A stretch of DNA of 64,000 nucleotides from Rhea pennata (Eukaryota; Chordata; Aves; Rheiformes; Rheidae). Under the pieces are notes generated by a model. That model was not told the origin of the DNA. It did not search any database and saw only the letters and a program-made list of their open reading frames with translations. Shown one piece after another: positions 25,511-38,399 of the stretch. Where the stretch lies: contig NC_084664.1 of NCBI RefSeq assembly GCF_028389875.1, forward strand, positions 115,203,466 to 115,267,465, given 5' to 3'. The translations under genes and the position numbers were made by a program. Within the stretch, counting starts at the first letter, position 1. Each line of letters begins with the position of its first letter.

Positions 25511-25842
25511 TTTTAAAGCCTTGCAAGCTATTGAAGTGCCTCTAATAGACCTGCTAATGTGGGTCCACGTTTTCACCTTCTTAATTGCAGGTCATACATT
25601 TGCTATTCCCCAGTCCTGTGGAGTTGTCCACAAATTGATTACCTTATCAAAGAGACCTGCTAACAGACGTGAAGAATCATGTGACAGAGCTTTCCTAACA
25701 TAAGGCAGGACATTTTATTTTCCTTCTGATCTGAGCACAGTGGTCACCTTTGTCTTAGGGAGGTTGCACATTTTATCTACATTCAAGATTCAGTTCAGCT
25801 GATTTACCCACACTTTTCTGGGAAATCAATAATCTTACTAGC

Positions 25843-25874
25843 AAAAAAAAAAAAAAAAAAAAATAAAAAAAAAA
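25843..25874. repeat. Poly(A) tract with one T interruption
   Basis: Thirty-two bases, all A except a single T at 25,864. It does not directly follow a recognisable retroposon body. Confidence 0.9.
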
Positions 25875-26154
25875 TTGCTGTGTTTTCCATTTAATTATTT
25901 AATTTAAGCTGAATCAGTTTGTAATCAAATGCTACAAAATTATTTTCTGTGGTTAGCTGTCTTGTACAATGCCTTTAATATGAACCAAACCCAAGTCTCA
26001 ACTCTGATCATCTCATCTTTCTTGAACGAAGGTCACTGAAGATGAAGACACTTCTTTGCTATCCCAGCTAATGATATTGTCAGATACACTACCACTAGAA
26101 ACATTTCAGTGCTAACCTGTATCCGGGATGTGATGGTTTCCCATAGTGACGTTT

Positions 26155-27102
26155 CTGCCAGGGATTGATACTGGGGCCAATATTGCTTAACGTCTTCATT
26201 AATGACTTGGATAATGGGACTTAATGCACTCTCAGCAAGTTTGCAGATGAAACAAAAGTGGGAAGAGTGGCTGTTGCACCAAAGGTGCTACCTTTCACAG
26301 GGACCTCGACAGGCTGCAGAAATGGGCAGAGAGGAATCTCATGAAGTTCAACAGAGGGAAGTGCAAAATCCTGTACCGGGGGAAGAATAACGCCATTCAG
26401 CAGTACAAGCTGGAGGCTGACTTATTGGAGAGCAGCTTTGCAGAGAAGGACCTGGGAGTGCTGGTGGACAAGGTGAACATGGATTAGCAATGCACCCTCG
26501 TGGCAAAGAAGGCCAACAACATCCTGGGCTGCGTTAGGAAGAGTGTTGCCAGCAGGTCGAGGGAAGGGGTCCTTCCCCTCTACTCAGCACTGGTGAGGCC
26601 ACATCTGGAGCTCTGTGTCCAGTGCTAGGCTCCCCAGCACAAGAAAGTCACGGATTTACTGGAGCGAGTCCAGGAGAGGGCCATAAATTTGATGAAGTGA
26701 CTGGAATAACTCTCATATGAGAAGAGGCTAAGAGAGCTGGGACTGTTCAGTCTGGAGAAGAGAAGGCTCAAGTGGGATTTTATCAAAGTTTATAAATATA
26801 TGATGGGCAAAGAAGCCAGACACTCCTCAGTGGTGTCCTGTGACAGAGTGAGAGGCACAAACCAAAACGTAGGAATTATGTCTGAAGATAAGAAAAAACT
26901 TTTTTTACTGTGACACTGATTGGACACTGGAATAGGTTGTCCATAGAGGTTGTGGAGTCTTCATCTTTGGAGATATTCAAAATCTGACTGAACACAGAAC
27001 TGGGCAACCTGCTCTAAGTAATTCTACTTGAGCAGGAGAGTTGGACCAGATGATCTCTAGAGGTGCTGTCCAATGTTAACTACTTCATGATTCTTTGATT
27101 CT
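26155..27102 (+). mobile_element. CR1 LINE, 3'-terminal ~0.95 kb
   Basis: Begins inside the RT domain, at the segment equivalent to GxxLGPxLFNxFIxDLD (near 26,160-26,215). It continues through the FADDTKxGG-equivalent, the RDLDRLQKW-equivalent and the [25 protein letters not shown] (26,580-26,625), then the [19 protein letters not shown] (26,740-26,770). The 3' end holds GGACCAGATGATCTCTAGAG and the terminal short units ATGATTCTTTGATTCT near 27,087-27,102. Stops and frameshifts are frequent. This copy overlaps in content with the one at 1-700 but is clearly more diverged. Confidence 0.95.
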
Positions 27103-27188
27103 GACAGCACTTACCTCTCTAATGTAGGCTTAGCTAAATCTAGTGGTGGAATTTAGTGTGGATTATTGTCTTTTGTCCCCAAAATGGC

Positions 27189-27192
27189 TTTT

Positions 27193-27235
<43 letters not shown>
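27189..27235. repeat. (TTTC)n tetranucleotide microsatellite
   Basis: About eleven uninterrupted TTTC units, located about 90 bp beyond the CR1 3' end. Likely length-polymorphic. Confidence 0.97.
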
Positions 27236-27239
27236 GGCC

Positions 27240-30200
27240 TCCAGTGCATATAGTCTATTGCTGCCATAGTTCTGTCTTCTCCTTGGTTATCATCTTATAA
27301 AGTTCAGGTTCTTTTTTAAGCATCATGGGGAAATTCAGGTTTCTCAGGAGCACAAGGAAAAAAGTATTCAATGCAAGAATAATACCATGTGTTTTAAAAA
27401 TCTGCTTGCTGTACATTTTGGAAAGATCAGTGAGGCCAAGCAAATTATATAAACTATTTTAGAAGGGGTTTTCAGTTGTCAGAGCTGGTGTCTTTTATTT
27501 ATGACTCTGATTAGCTGCTATTCAGTTTAGGGACATAGGGAAAATTTGGGAAGAATGAAAGCCCATAATGAATGGCCTGGAGAGCATGTTTTTCTAAAAC
27601 AGAAAGAAACCACCAACCATACTGTTCTATAAGCAAATGTGCCCAATGGAGATAGTCTAGACAACTGCACCTGGACACCACCTGGATATAATTAGAGTCC
27701 CAGAATGGAAGATGTGTTAAACTGTACGCCAGAAAATATAACACTGTCTCTCCTTTATCCACCTGCCGTAGAGAGATGAGAGTTACTTTGAGCTAGATTG
27801 TACTGTAGCATAGGCTCATAGCACCCACAAATACCTCAGGGGGATATAGTCTCTTTTGGGCTCTACCAGCGTTAATATATGTATATATTGGATTTTCTTT
27901 GCTTCTGTATCCATATGAGGAACAACCAGACACGGAAAGTATTGCCATGGTTTTCACCAGCTGTGCAAGAAGGGCTTTCTCTGAGTCTTTCCCTTCCTCA
28001 TGCCCATGGGCTGGGCATAGTCCTCATGTGGTCCTTGTTCTCCTTTAAAGCATTAACTCTTAAAATAGCACTCACCACGTAATTTTTTTCTCTCATCCAT
28101 TACTATCTGTGCTATTTATTTCTCAATGTATCATTCAAAACTTAACTTCAGAAAATGTACTTCCTGTATTGCTTTATTGCTTTATTATCTGGAAGTGGAG
28201 AAATCATAAAAAAGTTTGCCTAAATTTATATTTGGCCTGTTCAGAGAATGATTTGGTAGAAGTGAAATGTAATGCTTGGACTGAGAAAAAAATGAAGGGG
28301 AAAAATTAAGTTTAGCAATGCAGGATATAACAATCAGTTAGTTAAAAGCTAACATAGGGCCTTCATTAAATGTTAAAAATCTCTGTTGAAACAGTATTAG
28401 CACAGCAGGGTTATGAAGAGCCAGAGGTAAATAATGACTCAGAGCAAATAGGCCTCAGCAGGAAAAAAAAAAAAAAAAAAAAAGTCTGTTTTACCTTTTT
28501 GTGATCAGAAACTGTCATCATATACACTCAAAATTACACCTAACCTCATTAACATTATGATTATATGTGATCTTGTCAGCAGTTCCTATGGTAAGAGTAA
28601 ATGGAGAAAAAAGCAATATGAGTCAAGCTTTATTACGTTTTACGTTTATTATTAAACATTTGTTATTAAAACGTATTATTACGTTTCACTAGTTGTGTAG
28701 ATAAGCTTGGGATGAGAGTCCTTTGCACTAGACAAGCTAAAATGGTGCAGGGCAACTCAGTCCTGAACATAAGACCTGCTGCTCCAAGGGAGGAGTAAGG
28801 GGCAACCCTTACAACCAGATATTATTATGATCTGCGTTACTGGAGGATGAAGGACAAACAGGACAAAGAACCGCTTGTGTAAGGTGCTTCATAATCACAG
28901 AATGAACTGCTGCCTGATGGAAAAAGTGTTGACATCTTTGATATACTTGTGATAATTTCAGGAAAACAGTACATGAAGGAGGAACTCTCAGCTGTCTAAC
29001 TCCTCCTCAACCTGAAGACATGGTGGAAGAAATGGATCTTGAAGAGAGATTTGAAAGAGTCTGTGGTGGTGGCTCAGGCCCATCTTGCCTGTCTTTCTGC
29101 CATTGGATTCTGTAGTGTTCTTCATTAACACAAAAGATGGTAATATGTATGTAAGAGCTGAAGTCCTCGCTAGTATGAAGTCTTCTGGTACCTCTCTCTC
29201 TCCTTTGGGGCTTGAATGTCCCTGACATGGTGTTTTGGGGGCTTCATTTTTATTGGTGGAGTTGGTAACAGCTTGGGGACATCAGGAGCTGTCGGTGTGT
29301 TTGCTCTGTGGTGGGAAAAAGGAGTGAGGAGGGAGCAGTGGCTGCATTTTGCTGTGTGTGGCTAAAATGGGAGCCACAGCAGGCAGGGAAGCAAGGCCCT
29401 TGGGGAGAAGGGGAGAAGCAGAGCAGAGGGGTCTGTGCTTCAAGAAGCTTGAACAGGTGCAACAAAAGACTGGAAGTTAGGAGGCAAACTCAAAATGTAG
29501 GATCAACATAAGGGAAACGTAGGCAGCCACAAAAGGCTGTCTTGAGTCTGTTTGAATAGACAAAGTAGGGCTGTGTATCTTGGGTTTCATCTCAGAGAAA
29601 AGCTGCTGTAGTTAAGATAGAAGGTGATGAAGGACTCAGTCACATAGGTGGATGGAAACGTTTTGCTTTTAAAATGAATTTGGAAATTACAGTCTGTGGA
29701 TACAGACAAAATCTATAGGGCAGGGAAGAGGGAAAATGGTCTTAGGATTTTCCTATCATAGAGAATAAATGCTGAACTTCCTCAAATGTCTCCATAGAAA
29801 AGGAAACCAATCTTCTTCCTTCATATGGAAGCATGGCTCTATTCCCAGCCAAACCTCCATGTTACAAGCAAAATTAGAACAAGAGTATCGAGCTGATGAA
29901 AGAAAAAGAACTCAGACAAAAATAAGTCTTGAAATATATATATTTGGGCAGAATATGAATGTTTAAAAGATATTAATATACCCTCTGAGAGATGAAGAAA
30001 GGTTCTGCCATCTCTTATTATCTGGCTTAGTAGGCTGAATAAGTGAATAATTCAGAGAGCAAAGTTTCTCCAATGAATGAGTCATCTAGACTCCAAACTA
30101 TTAGCATGCAGCCAAGGCACATTGCTAAAGGAGAGTTCATCCACCCTGGTTTTAGTAACTGCTCCACTCAGTGGGGGAATAAATCATTTTTTCCTCAGTT

Positions 30201-31440
30201 AACACAAGATCTGAATAACCATCAATTCCCTCCACAGTATCTGCAGCACAAATGATATCACAGATGCTTGATTGTGGGTATAAATTAGCATATTATGCCC
30301 ACAGGGGAAGTCTAGATGATGATGGTTTAGTAGCTGAAGCCTGCTGGCCTCTGGGAAAGTGCAAATGTAATGTCAGATGACTCAGTTCGCCAGGTGAACA
30401 AGAAAGGCTTTGCCTTTGCAAAACAAAAAGGTGAAAAATGAAGCACATTAGAGAGCGGTGCCTGTGGTCATAGATGCAGTGGGTACCTGACAATAATACT
30501 TACTGACATTTAAAGGGGAGAAAAGGCCCTCAGCCCCTTTAAAAGCTAAATTGGTGAACAGAAAGGGTGGAGAGGTATCCAGGTAAACATCACTACATGC
30601 TTGCCGTGTTACTGTGCTCTTCTCTGGCCAGCTGTTTTCAACCTCAGTGGAAAGAAGATGTGCTAGCTAGCTCTTTGCTCTGACCCACCAGGCCATTTCT
30701 ATGGAGGAAGGGATATGACAGCTACCCAGAAGTTAGAGGAGTTGGTAGGAGCTATCTATGCAAATTCAGGCCTCCATTTAGAAAGCAATGTCCATAACTG
30801 AAGATCCTGAGGCAGTTAAAAGAGACAGGCAAAACAGGTTGTAATTTAGCAGATTTTCGCTGACTGCGGAGAATTGGAGAGTGGTCAGAACTGCTGTAAC
30901 TCAATAGTGAAGTCAGACCAGGTTGAATATGGACATATTTAAAAATCACAAGTTATCACATATATAAGCACAGTATTTCAAGTTCCTTACTCAAACCCCA
31001 GTGGAACATCATGAGAATGACAAATTGTTGAGCTAAACATACCAGGTGTTAGTAGGATTGTGCCTGTAAAGAGCAATAAACAAGGATTTTATTGGTGCTT
31101 CAGTAGAATCCCATCACATTCCCACTTTTGATCCCTAGAGATAGTAAGTGGCCTCAGTGCAGGACCAAATCAGGAGCAGAGGTCAAAAACCAGCATGCAC
31201 TACAATTTGTCACACTGGGCCACTATCTTCTTTCCTGTTGCTTTATTTCCCTTATTATATTTCCTCATGGCAGGTTTTCCCCCCGTCTTTTTTTTATTAC
31301 CAGCCTTTTTGTTCTTGCCACCCAATATTTTTTTTCTTTTACAAAGAAGAGCTTGTTAATTCCTTTAAAAACAGTCAACACTTTTCTCCCAGTGGCCTGT
31401 TGTTGGCGACGCAGCATCTGCATGGTGCCAGGTGGGATCA
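27240..31440. other. Gene-free unique sequence
   Basis: No credible coding region. It holds a 21-base A run (28,463-28,483) and a small cluster of ACGTTT motifs at 28,635-28,686 in otherwise very AT-rich DNA. Short frames on both strands have no recognisable domain. Confidence 0.5.
28463..28483. repeat. Poly(A) tract
   Basis: Twenty-one consecutive A, preceded by unique sequence with no recognisable retroposon body. Confidence 0.9.
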
Positions 31441-31452
31441 TTTGTCAGCGAC

Positions 31453-31796
31453 TGACAGGAGACGCGGCTGCCGCTGGTAACTGGTGTGCACATGAAAGGG
31501 GAGGCGATGCTGAAGTGAGGTTCTTAGAGAGCCATGCAGTTCTTTTCTCGTGTCAGGATGACAGGTCTGAAGATTTCTCCTCCATGCCTGTCTGACAGCA
31601 TGGAGCTGTCAATTACCGTGTGTGCTTTCACAGGAAGAGCAGACTGGATTCTCCCTCCTCGACTGTCCCGGGCTCCTCTGCTGTTCAGAGCTGTCCCTCT
31701 GGGTTAATGAGGCACCAATGTAATTTTGGCGCCCACCTAGTGTGCTGACAGCCGTACCCTGTCTCCAGGAGCTCTGGCACATTACCATGGCTGTCA
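31453..31796. promoter_or_regulatory. Cluster of six TGACAG/CTGTCA sites (TALE-homeodomain-like), candidate enhancer
   Basis: TGACAG occurs at 31,453-31,458, 31,559-31,564, 31,593-31,598 and 31,746-31,751. Its complement CTGTCA occurs at 31,606-31,611 and 31,791-31,796. TGACAG is the core bound by MEIS, PREP and TGIF factors. One given hexamer counted on both strands should appear about 0.17 times in 344 bp of random sequence. An ATTA core (CAATTACC) sits directly after the 31,606 site, as homeodomain partners often do. The open frame across this region (31,128-31,595) has no recognisable domain. Enhancer function is inferred. Confidence 0.4.
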
Positions 31797-31799
31797 CTG

Positions 31800-34160
31800 A
31801 CCCAGGCCCCTCGCTGGAGCTGCTGTGCACTGAGTGGCAGCTGATTTTTCCATGTTTTTTCCTTCTTAAGCTTGGCGAGGAAAGAAAGCAGCAATGCTGT
31901 TAAACAGGTGACCTGAGTGAGAAGGTTGTTCTTCAGGCCAGGTGAGTCCAGCATTTGCTGCTGCTGAATGGCAGGTGGAATAGCAGAGACCTTCCTCCTC
32001 CTCTGCTTCTGTGCACAGAGCAGTCACTGACACATGCAGCAGGGACAGCTCCTTCACTAGGAAGGAGACTGCTTCTGTATGTCTGTCTGCAGGGAAGGCA
32101 GCAATGGTAACTATGAAAGCTGTAGTGGTAAAAAGTCATCTTAGTTTTCTCTTCATAAGATCAGTGGGCTGTATCCTGGGAAGGGGGAGGTATTTGTTTC
32201 TTGAGTGGGCATCCACAGAAGTGTCTCTAGAACTTACTGCATCCATGGGAATCTCCTGTGCCTTTGGTCACCTGCTGAGGCTTTCCTGATTCAGCATAGT
32301 TCCAACTCTTATCAAGTGTCCCATGGCTTTCCCCAGATGTTCACTGCTAGTGGGGACTCTACCTCTAGGATTTCTACATAAACACAATTCTTAGGAGGCT
32401 TAGGCAGGGCTGTAACAAAGGCAAGGTGGAGGGGAACATCCAGGCTGCACTGTGAGGGGCACTCAAGTGGGAAAGGCAGAAAATGTTTGGATTTGGCATG
32501 TGATTACCGCTTCCTGCTCTAGTAAGAGCCCCAAAGGGCCTGTCTTCCCTCAGCCCTACCATGCGGCAGGAGGAGATGGCCACATTATCATCCAGCCAAT
32601 GTTTTCAGTCAGCCCCAGGGATGGAGATCGCACAAGTGCAGGTTTTCCTTTGCATGGCTCGAGGTCACACTGAATGACCTGCAACAGCAAATGTTTACTT
32701 CTCAATCAGTTATTGATTTTCTTCCAAATCACAGATAGTCCTGAGTGCCCCTGGAATGAAAGCTAGAAATAAAGCTACTAATTACCTTAATTAATTGCAT
32801 GCTTTTCTTTCCTTTCAGGAACCATGAAGTCTTAGCATTCACTGGTCATGGACTCTTCTCCCTGCATCTATGCATTTTTAAAAAAGGTTAGCGCTGTGAT
32901 ATTTGTGGTGCAGTCGAGGATGATGACAATGGGATGTAGCTTCTTCCGTAGTTACCTCCGCTCGTTGTGACCCATAGCATACAAGCAGTGACTTGGACAC
33001 ATGGCGACTGGAGCCCTTTTGCCTCTGTTACAATGGCATTTTTCCACTTGATGAGAAAGATTCATGAGGAGTGCCTCAAAGCACTTTTATTATCAGTACT
33101 GTTTACTGCAATTGCTTATTGCAAGTAAATTCATATCCTTGGAAATATGGAGAGGTTTCTCTAGTAAGGGAACATTAAAGGCAAGAGTGATTAAAGGCTT
33201 TGTAGCAGGGAGCTTAGCTTGCACGGCTGCGGAGCCCTCCAGCATAGGCACAGCTCAGAGGCAAATGCAGAGCTGGATGTCTCCACAGTTTGGAGGGAGG
33301 AGGGTGACCAGAAAAGGACACTCAGGCTGAGAGCTATGGCTGCCCCAGGCACTGCTAGTGAGGAAAGGCTACTGCCTGTTAACTTAGCTCCTATCAGCCC
33401 TTTGCACAAGCCTTTGCTCGTACAGCTAATCCTGCTCTAGGGATTCAGCAGGAATAAAAAACAGGAATAAAAATGTCACTGTTTAAACCAACGTGGTTCA
33501 ACAGATAGAGGTTTCCAGTGCAGACTTTGCCTCCAGTCTGTTTGTGAGGGTAGCTCTTGTCATATTTTATGCTAAGGCAGGATTGTTGTGAACAAGGTAG
33601 GAGAGGTCTCAGCATCGCTGACTCTTTGATTTTGCTTGTTTGACGGTACTCACCACTCTGGAGCCGAGGTTTGTGTAATGGGCAGATACCAGGAGAATCA
33701 CAGCATTTGCTCCTTTTAAAGATGCTTAGTTGTGGAGGGAAGATTTAAAGTTGCAATCTTAAGATTCAAAATGAGGCAGAGAAGAAAAAATAACGCTGCA
33801 CTTATTTAATTGTAAAAATCATGCCAATGTTACTATTATGGGGTTGCTTCCTCTCAGTTCGGGTTTTTTTTTGGAGGTGGCATGAAGGTGAACTTTGCCT
33901 TCCGTCTCCCTGCTCACTGAAATATTTGTACTCTGTATTACTAGCGCAATTTATGAGTTCAAATTTCTTCATAGCTCTCCGGACTGAACTTCCACTTTAG
34001 GAATGCACAGTTTTACTGTTAAAAAGAGAGGCCTGCACTTCCAGTGACGCTGCTCTCACCAGCCTGTTAGTACTGGGCACATCAGTTTTACACAACGACG
34101 GCAAAGCTGATGCACGCTCCTGAGAAATGCCTCTGGCACGAGTCACGCAGCTCAGCTCGG
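31800..34160. other. Gene-free unique sequence
   Basis: Mixed-composition, non-repetitive DNA. Overlapping short frames on both strands; none convincing. Confidence 0.45.
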
Positions 34161-34161
34161 T

Positions 34162-34212
34162 CTCACCAGCCACTGGATGTCACTGTTGCTCCGCAGAAAA
34201 TAGGCTGGTGAG
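34162..34212. promoter_or_regulatory. 10-bp inverted repeat around a CTCF-like motif
   Basis: CTCACCAGCC (34,162-34,171) and GGCTGGTGAG (34,203-34,212) are perfect inverted copies separated by 31 nt. The spacer begins in the motif CCACTGGATGTCACTGTTGC (34,170-34,189), which recurs at 44,757 with one mismatch. Confidence 0.4.
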
Positions 34213-34229
34213 CAGTAACCGAGGAAGGC

Positions 34230-37200
34230 AATGCGATGGCTATGATACAGGAGAACATATATTTTCACACCCTCTGTACGATGCAGCTGCATCAAGTAGG
34301 TCTGAGCAGTCCAGTTACATGAAAAGGTCCACATGGCTGCTATGGGTGTCATAGTTTGCAAGCCCCGGACATTCTTTGATGATGTGCCCTGCTAGTGCTG
34401 TAGCATTGCTGGTGGTAGCTTCTTTTCTGTTTCAACGCTGTAACGAAACTATGACCAAACTAGTTGAGTTACAGGAAAGACAGGAAGCCAGAGTGCCTCT
34501 GTGTAGATACCGTTGGGCTGAGGCTGGTTCAGAGGCTTCTCAGTTACTCAGCAAACAGCATGCAAATATGCAGCAAACACCGAGAAAGAAGAAATGAGGG
34601 AACACAAATCTCTGGCCCAAGCTAAACATCCTTTCAGACAGTCCAGGCCAGCCAATGTGCAAGATCCAAAAGAAGCAGCTTTAGGATACCTCTGACATTT
34701 CCAGCTGGAGCTCAGTTGGAGCTTTCCTGCCATTTGCAAAGATGTAAGAGACTAGAGGGAGTCTAGCCAGGACACACTGGCTACATCTCAGTAGACTGGC
34801 AAGTGCATAGGGAAACTGAGTTGCAGGTTGCCAGAGAGGGGGGCCCAGGAGATCTCACCACAACCCTCTGGCCAGTGTGCCTGAGCAACCTTACTGAGGA
34901 AAGCAAAACATGCAAGAAGCAGTGTGTCAGACCTTGCCCTGACAAGGGACCTGGCTGTGAATGCAGGGGATGATTAGGCCTTGGAAAGGCTCCTGAGTTC
35001 TCCCAGTTTAGCTGACAGTCAACAAGCACCAGTGAACCTGGATGAGCAGAGCTGTCCTGAGAGGATGACCGCAACCTGTGCAAGCTTAAACAAACTTGTA
35101 GACACTCCATTTTTCTCTAGGAATAAGTTAGGCCCCAGGAAGTTTTAGGGCAGGCAAAGCAGAAAGATGGCAGAGAGATATCTTTTCTTTGCTCTTCCTC
35201 AATCTTACTACTTGTGCTGAACATCAGCTTCTCATGGATGAGATTCAGTTTCTAGATCTGAGTGTCTTACACAGAGCTTTCATGCTTTTGCTTTAAGGGA
35301 AGTTTTTTGCTCCTAGTTCCCAGTCTGACTTTAGATTAACTCTTTAGAGATTTCAGGATTTGGCCTACCATGTGAATTTTCATACTCTTCTCAAGGCATA
35401 TCTACTAAAACCTCATTATCCAGCCGGTACAAAAACTTCCAAAAGTGTTTCTAGTAAAAGGAGATAGTTAAACAATAATAAAACGCATCCTTAAGAATGA
35501 ATTATTTAAGTAAGACCTCAAGAAAGCACAGGATTTTCCAGTTCCTTAAGAAAAAACACTCTAAAGAACAAGGTAAAATGCTCATTCCTCTAGGAAACTG
35601 TCTTAAAGTAACATTGTTCCTTAGGAGATGTTTATTCTTTCTTTTAAGACAATAGATTCCTTTTCATTGGAATCTTGACCCAACAAGATACTTAAATATA
35701 TGACTAACTTTAAATTAGTTGGATCTAAATGGATTTGCATTAGTAGCAGTTATACCTTGAAGTGACCTTGATTGTATTTAGTAGTAGTAATATTAAGAGG
35801 AGTGAGGGAGATGCCACAGAAGATCAAGGAGACAAACCCAGGATTAAAAAAGTGAAGCTGACTAGAAGAAAATGAATTGCTGCAGGAAATCGAGCTGACA
35901 ATCCTGGCAGTTTGTCACCGCCAGGTGTGGAAATTCCATTACTTGAAAAAGATACTGGAAAACATCCAGCATACAGCAGGTGACCTCACAGGTCTGGTTA
36001 AGCGACAATTTGTGCACAGTGTGGGTACCCTCAGCTTAGTGTTAATCAGGTGGAAAAGTTAACGTGGCAGTCAGGACATCCCAGCTTAGGTCTAGAGACA
36101 ACCTCTCTGCCCAGGAATGGTGAGAGCCAGCTCAGTGTGTCCTCTGAAAGCGTCTGGAAGAGCCGTGATTTTCTCAAGCCCCGTGTTTCCGTGTACAGAT
36201 GCTCAGGCAGTATGAGCCCCTGGCTGCGGCTGGCAGAAGTCAGTGCTGTGTCGGTGGCTCTCTGAGCACATCCTTCCTGCCGGTGCCGCTGTACAGCTGC
36301 GCAAGCGTGCTGCTGCCCACCAGCTTCCCTCTGAAGCTGGGAAGTTAGAAATTACATTAGAAATGTACCAACATTGCTTGATGGCTTCCGGGTAAGGTCT
36401 GACTCTTTTCTAGATAGCTTGGAGCAGGAAAAAAGTGAGTGCATAGTGTCTCCTCTTGTCTATGCAGATGCACCCTACGGGTGCACTCCCCCACCTGTAC
36501 GCCACTGCCTCTGGAGAAACATACTTTGCTCCTGATTTTTTTTTTGTAACCCAGGAGACTGCGTGAATCATGATAGGCCACTCTAATATACGGAAATACC
36601 TAGGCTAGTGACTTCTTAAGCTTTTTTCTCCTTTGATCTTTATCTTCCTTAGAGGCATTTATTTGATCTCAAAAGGATCTTAGGGCTACAAGTCTGCCCT
36701 AGCAAAAATATGACAGAAACTGGAGGAAAGAGGTTTGGAGTCTTTTCTTCTGCCTGTTCACCTACATAACACAAGCAAAATATTGGCATGTTTCTCCAAG
36801 GACTATAGGGACAGGACATAGCAAATTTGAATGGAGAGCAATTGAGAAATGAAATTTCTGTGATAAAAGCAACAGGAAAAGATTAAGACTATGAGAGGTA
36901 GGAGACTCTTCTAAAAAGTACTGCATTGTTCTCAGGAGATTTGGTCTCAGGAGACCCAACAGCCTGTGTAACTATGTCAAGGCCACTTGATTGCTTTGTT
37001 CCTCAGCTCCCCACCTGTGAAAGGTCCCCTGCCCTTTGTCTATTTAGTCCTAGCAGGACTGTGACTTCTTGTGTTAATATAGTGATGGGTCAAGAGAGGT
37101 CTCACTTTCTGTCGGAGCCGCTAGATGGGACCAGAGCAAAGTAAGGAAAATAATTTTGCTATTTAGATCAGTAAAAACATGTTTTCTTTGTCCAGTCCCA

Positions 37201-37790
37201 GGATTTAATCAAACAAAGTGACAAATAAGCTTCCAGGTTTACCTGCCAAAAATTATAGGTCTTCTTTCTTCTTCTTTCTTACTTTTTTGAAGCAAGCCCC
37301 ATCTGCATATCTGACATCTGTATCATCTTGCTGGAGGAACCAAATGGTGTCCATCCGTAGATATAAAACCTGGAGGTGCCATTGAGGGGTCTGGAGTACT
37401 TCCCTCCTCTCAGTACACTCATTCCTGAAAACCCTTTGAGAAGCGTTTAATACTGGAGAGATCAAATTCAGACAGAACAAGAGAAAAAGCAGGGAAAAGC
37501 AAAACGAAACAACATCTTTGTGCTTCCCTCCCCACCATCCACAGCTAGGGAAATACAACAAAATCAGAAGGGCTTCAAAATCAAAACACTGACAGAAACT
37601 AACACTTTTTCCTTCACAGTTCCCATCACTCCTTTGCTTGGTGCCCACCTGCTTGCCATGGGCAGTGATCACAAGCCAGGCAGGACAGGGACCCTTTCCT
37701 CCTTATTCACAGTCGAGAGGAGCACAGCGGCAGTGCTATAGCCACAACAGGATTTCTTAAAGCATATTGCTGACAATTGTTCAGAAGCTG
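34230..37790. other. Gene-free unique sequence
   Basis: No credible gene or recognised repeat. The short frames here show no domain. Confidence 0.45.
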
Positions 37791-37793
37791 AAA

Positions 37794-37810
37794 GTAAACA
37801 ACTTGTTTAC
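37794..37810. promoter_or_regulatory. Inverted forkhead (FOX) site pair
   Basis: GTAAACAA, one spacer base, then TTGTTTAC: a perfect 8-bp inverted repeat in which each arm is the full consensus for forkhead factors (the FOXO/DAF-16 element GTAAACAA). It lies in AT-rich unique sequence, with a homeodomain-like CCAATTATTT about 40 bp further on. Confidence 0.5.
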
Positions 37811-38399
37811 ATGTATTTTAAATCCAGCTTGGTGCCAGGCAGCCCAATTATTTAAAACATGGGGTTAAAAAAGTCGCTGTAAGGCAAAGACCTTACATAT
37901 CAAGCTTCAGCCCTTAGTGCATTAAAATGGCTGAGTAGAGGCTCTAACATAACCTTACCTGTAATGGCATGAACACACCACTGTAATAATTCATTTAGAG
38001 TGATGACACCTGAGACCTAATTTAAAACTCCTAGATGAATACTGTTCTCACATTCAAACCCCAAGGCTGCTGCAAACATACCTAAGAAATCCTAAGAACT
38101 ATAGTGAGCCTAATTGAATTGGACTTAAATGGACCATTGAGGTGGCCTCACAGAGCTCTGGGGAATTTATATTGTCTATACTGTATCAGAATCACAGCTT
38201 GAACTGAATAACTGGTTACATTCAATCATGTTACTGTAACTCATGCTCGAGGAAAAGGGGAAACCTTTTGCTATCAGCAAGGCTGTATGGAAAACAATTT
38301 CAAATCACTTTAAACCCAGTTGGCAACTACTTTGCCAATTATGGACTCCTTTGGGAAAGGTGTGTGCTAGGGCTCAGGACTAAATGATTTATGTCAAGC

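Noticed and set aside
25843..28483. Poly(A) tracts as tails of processed pseudogenes
   Set aside because: No mRNA-like or gene-like sequence precedes either tract, and no target-site duplication was evident.
31128..31595. 155-residue + strand frame
   Set aside because: Mixed hydrophobic and Cys-rich translation with no recognisable domain. It overlaps a 110-residue frame in another phase, and there is no other gene evidence.
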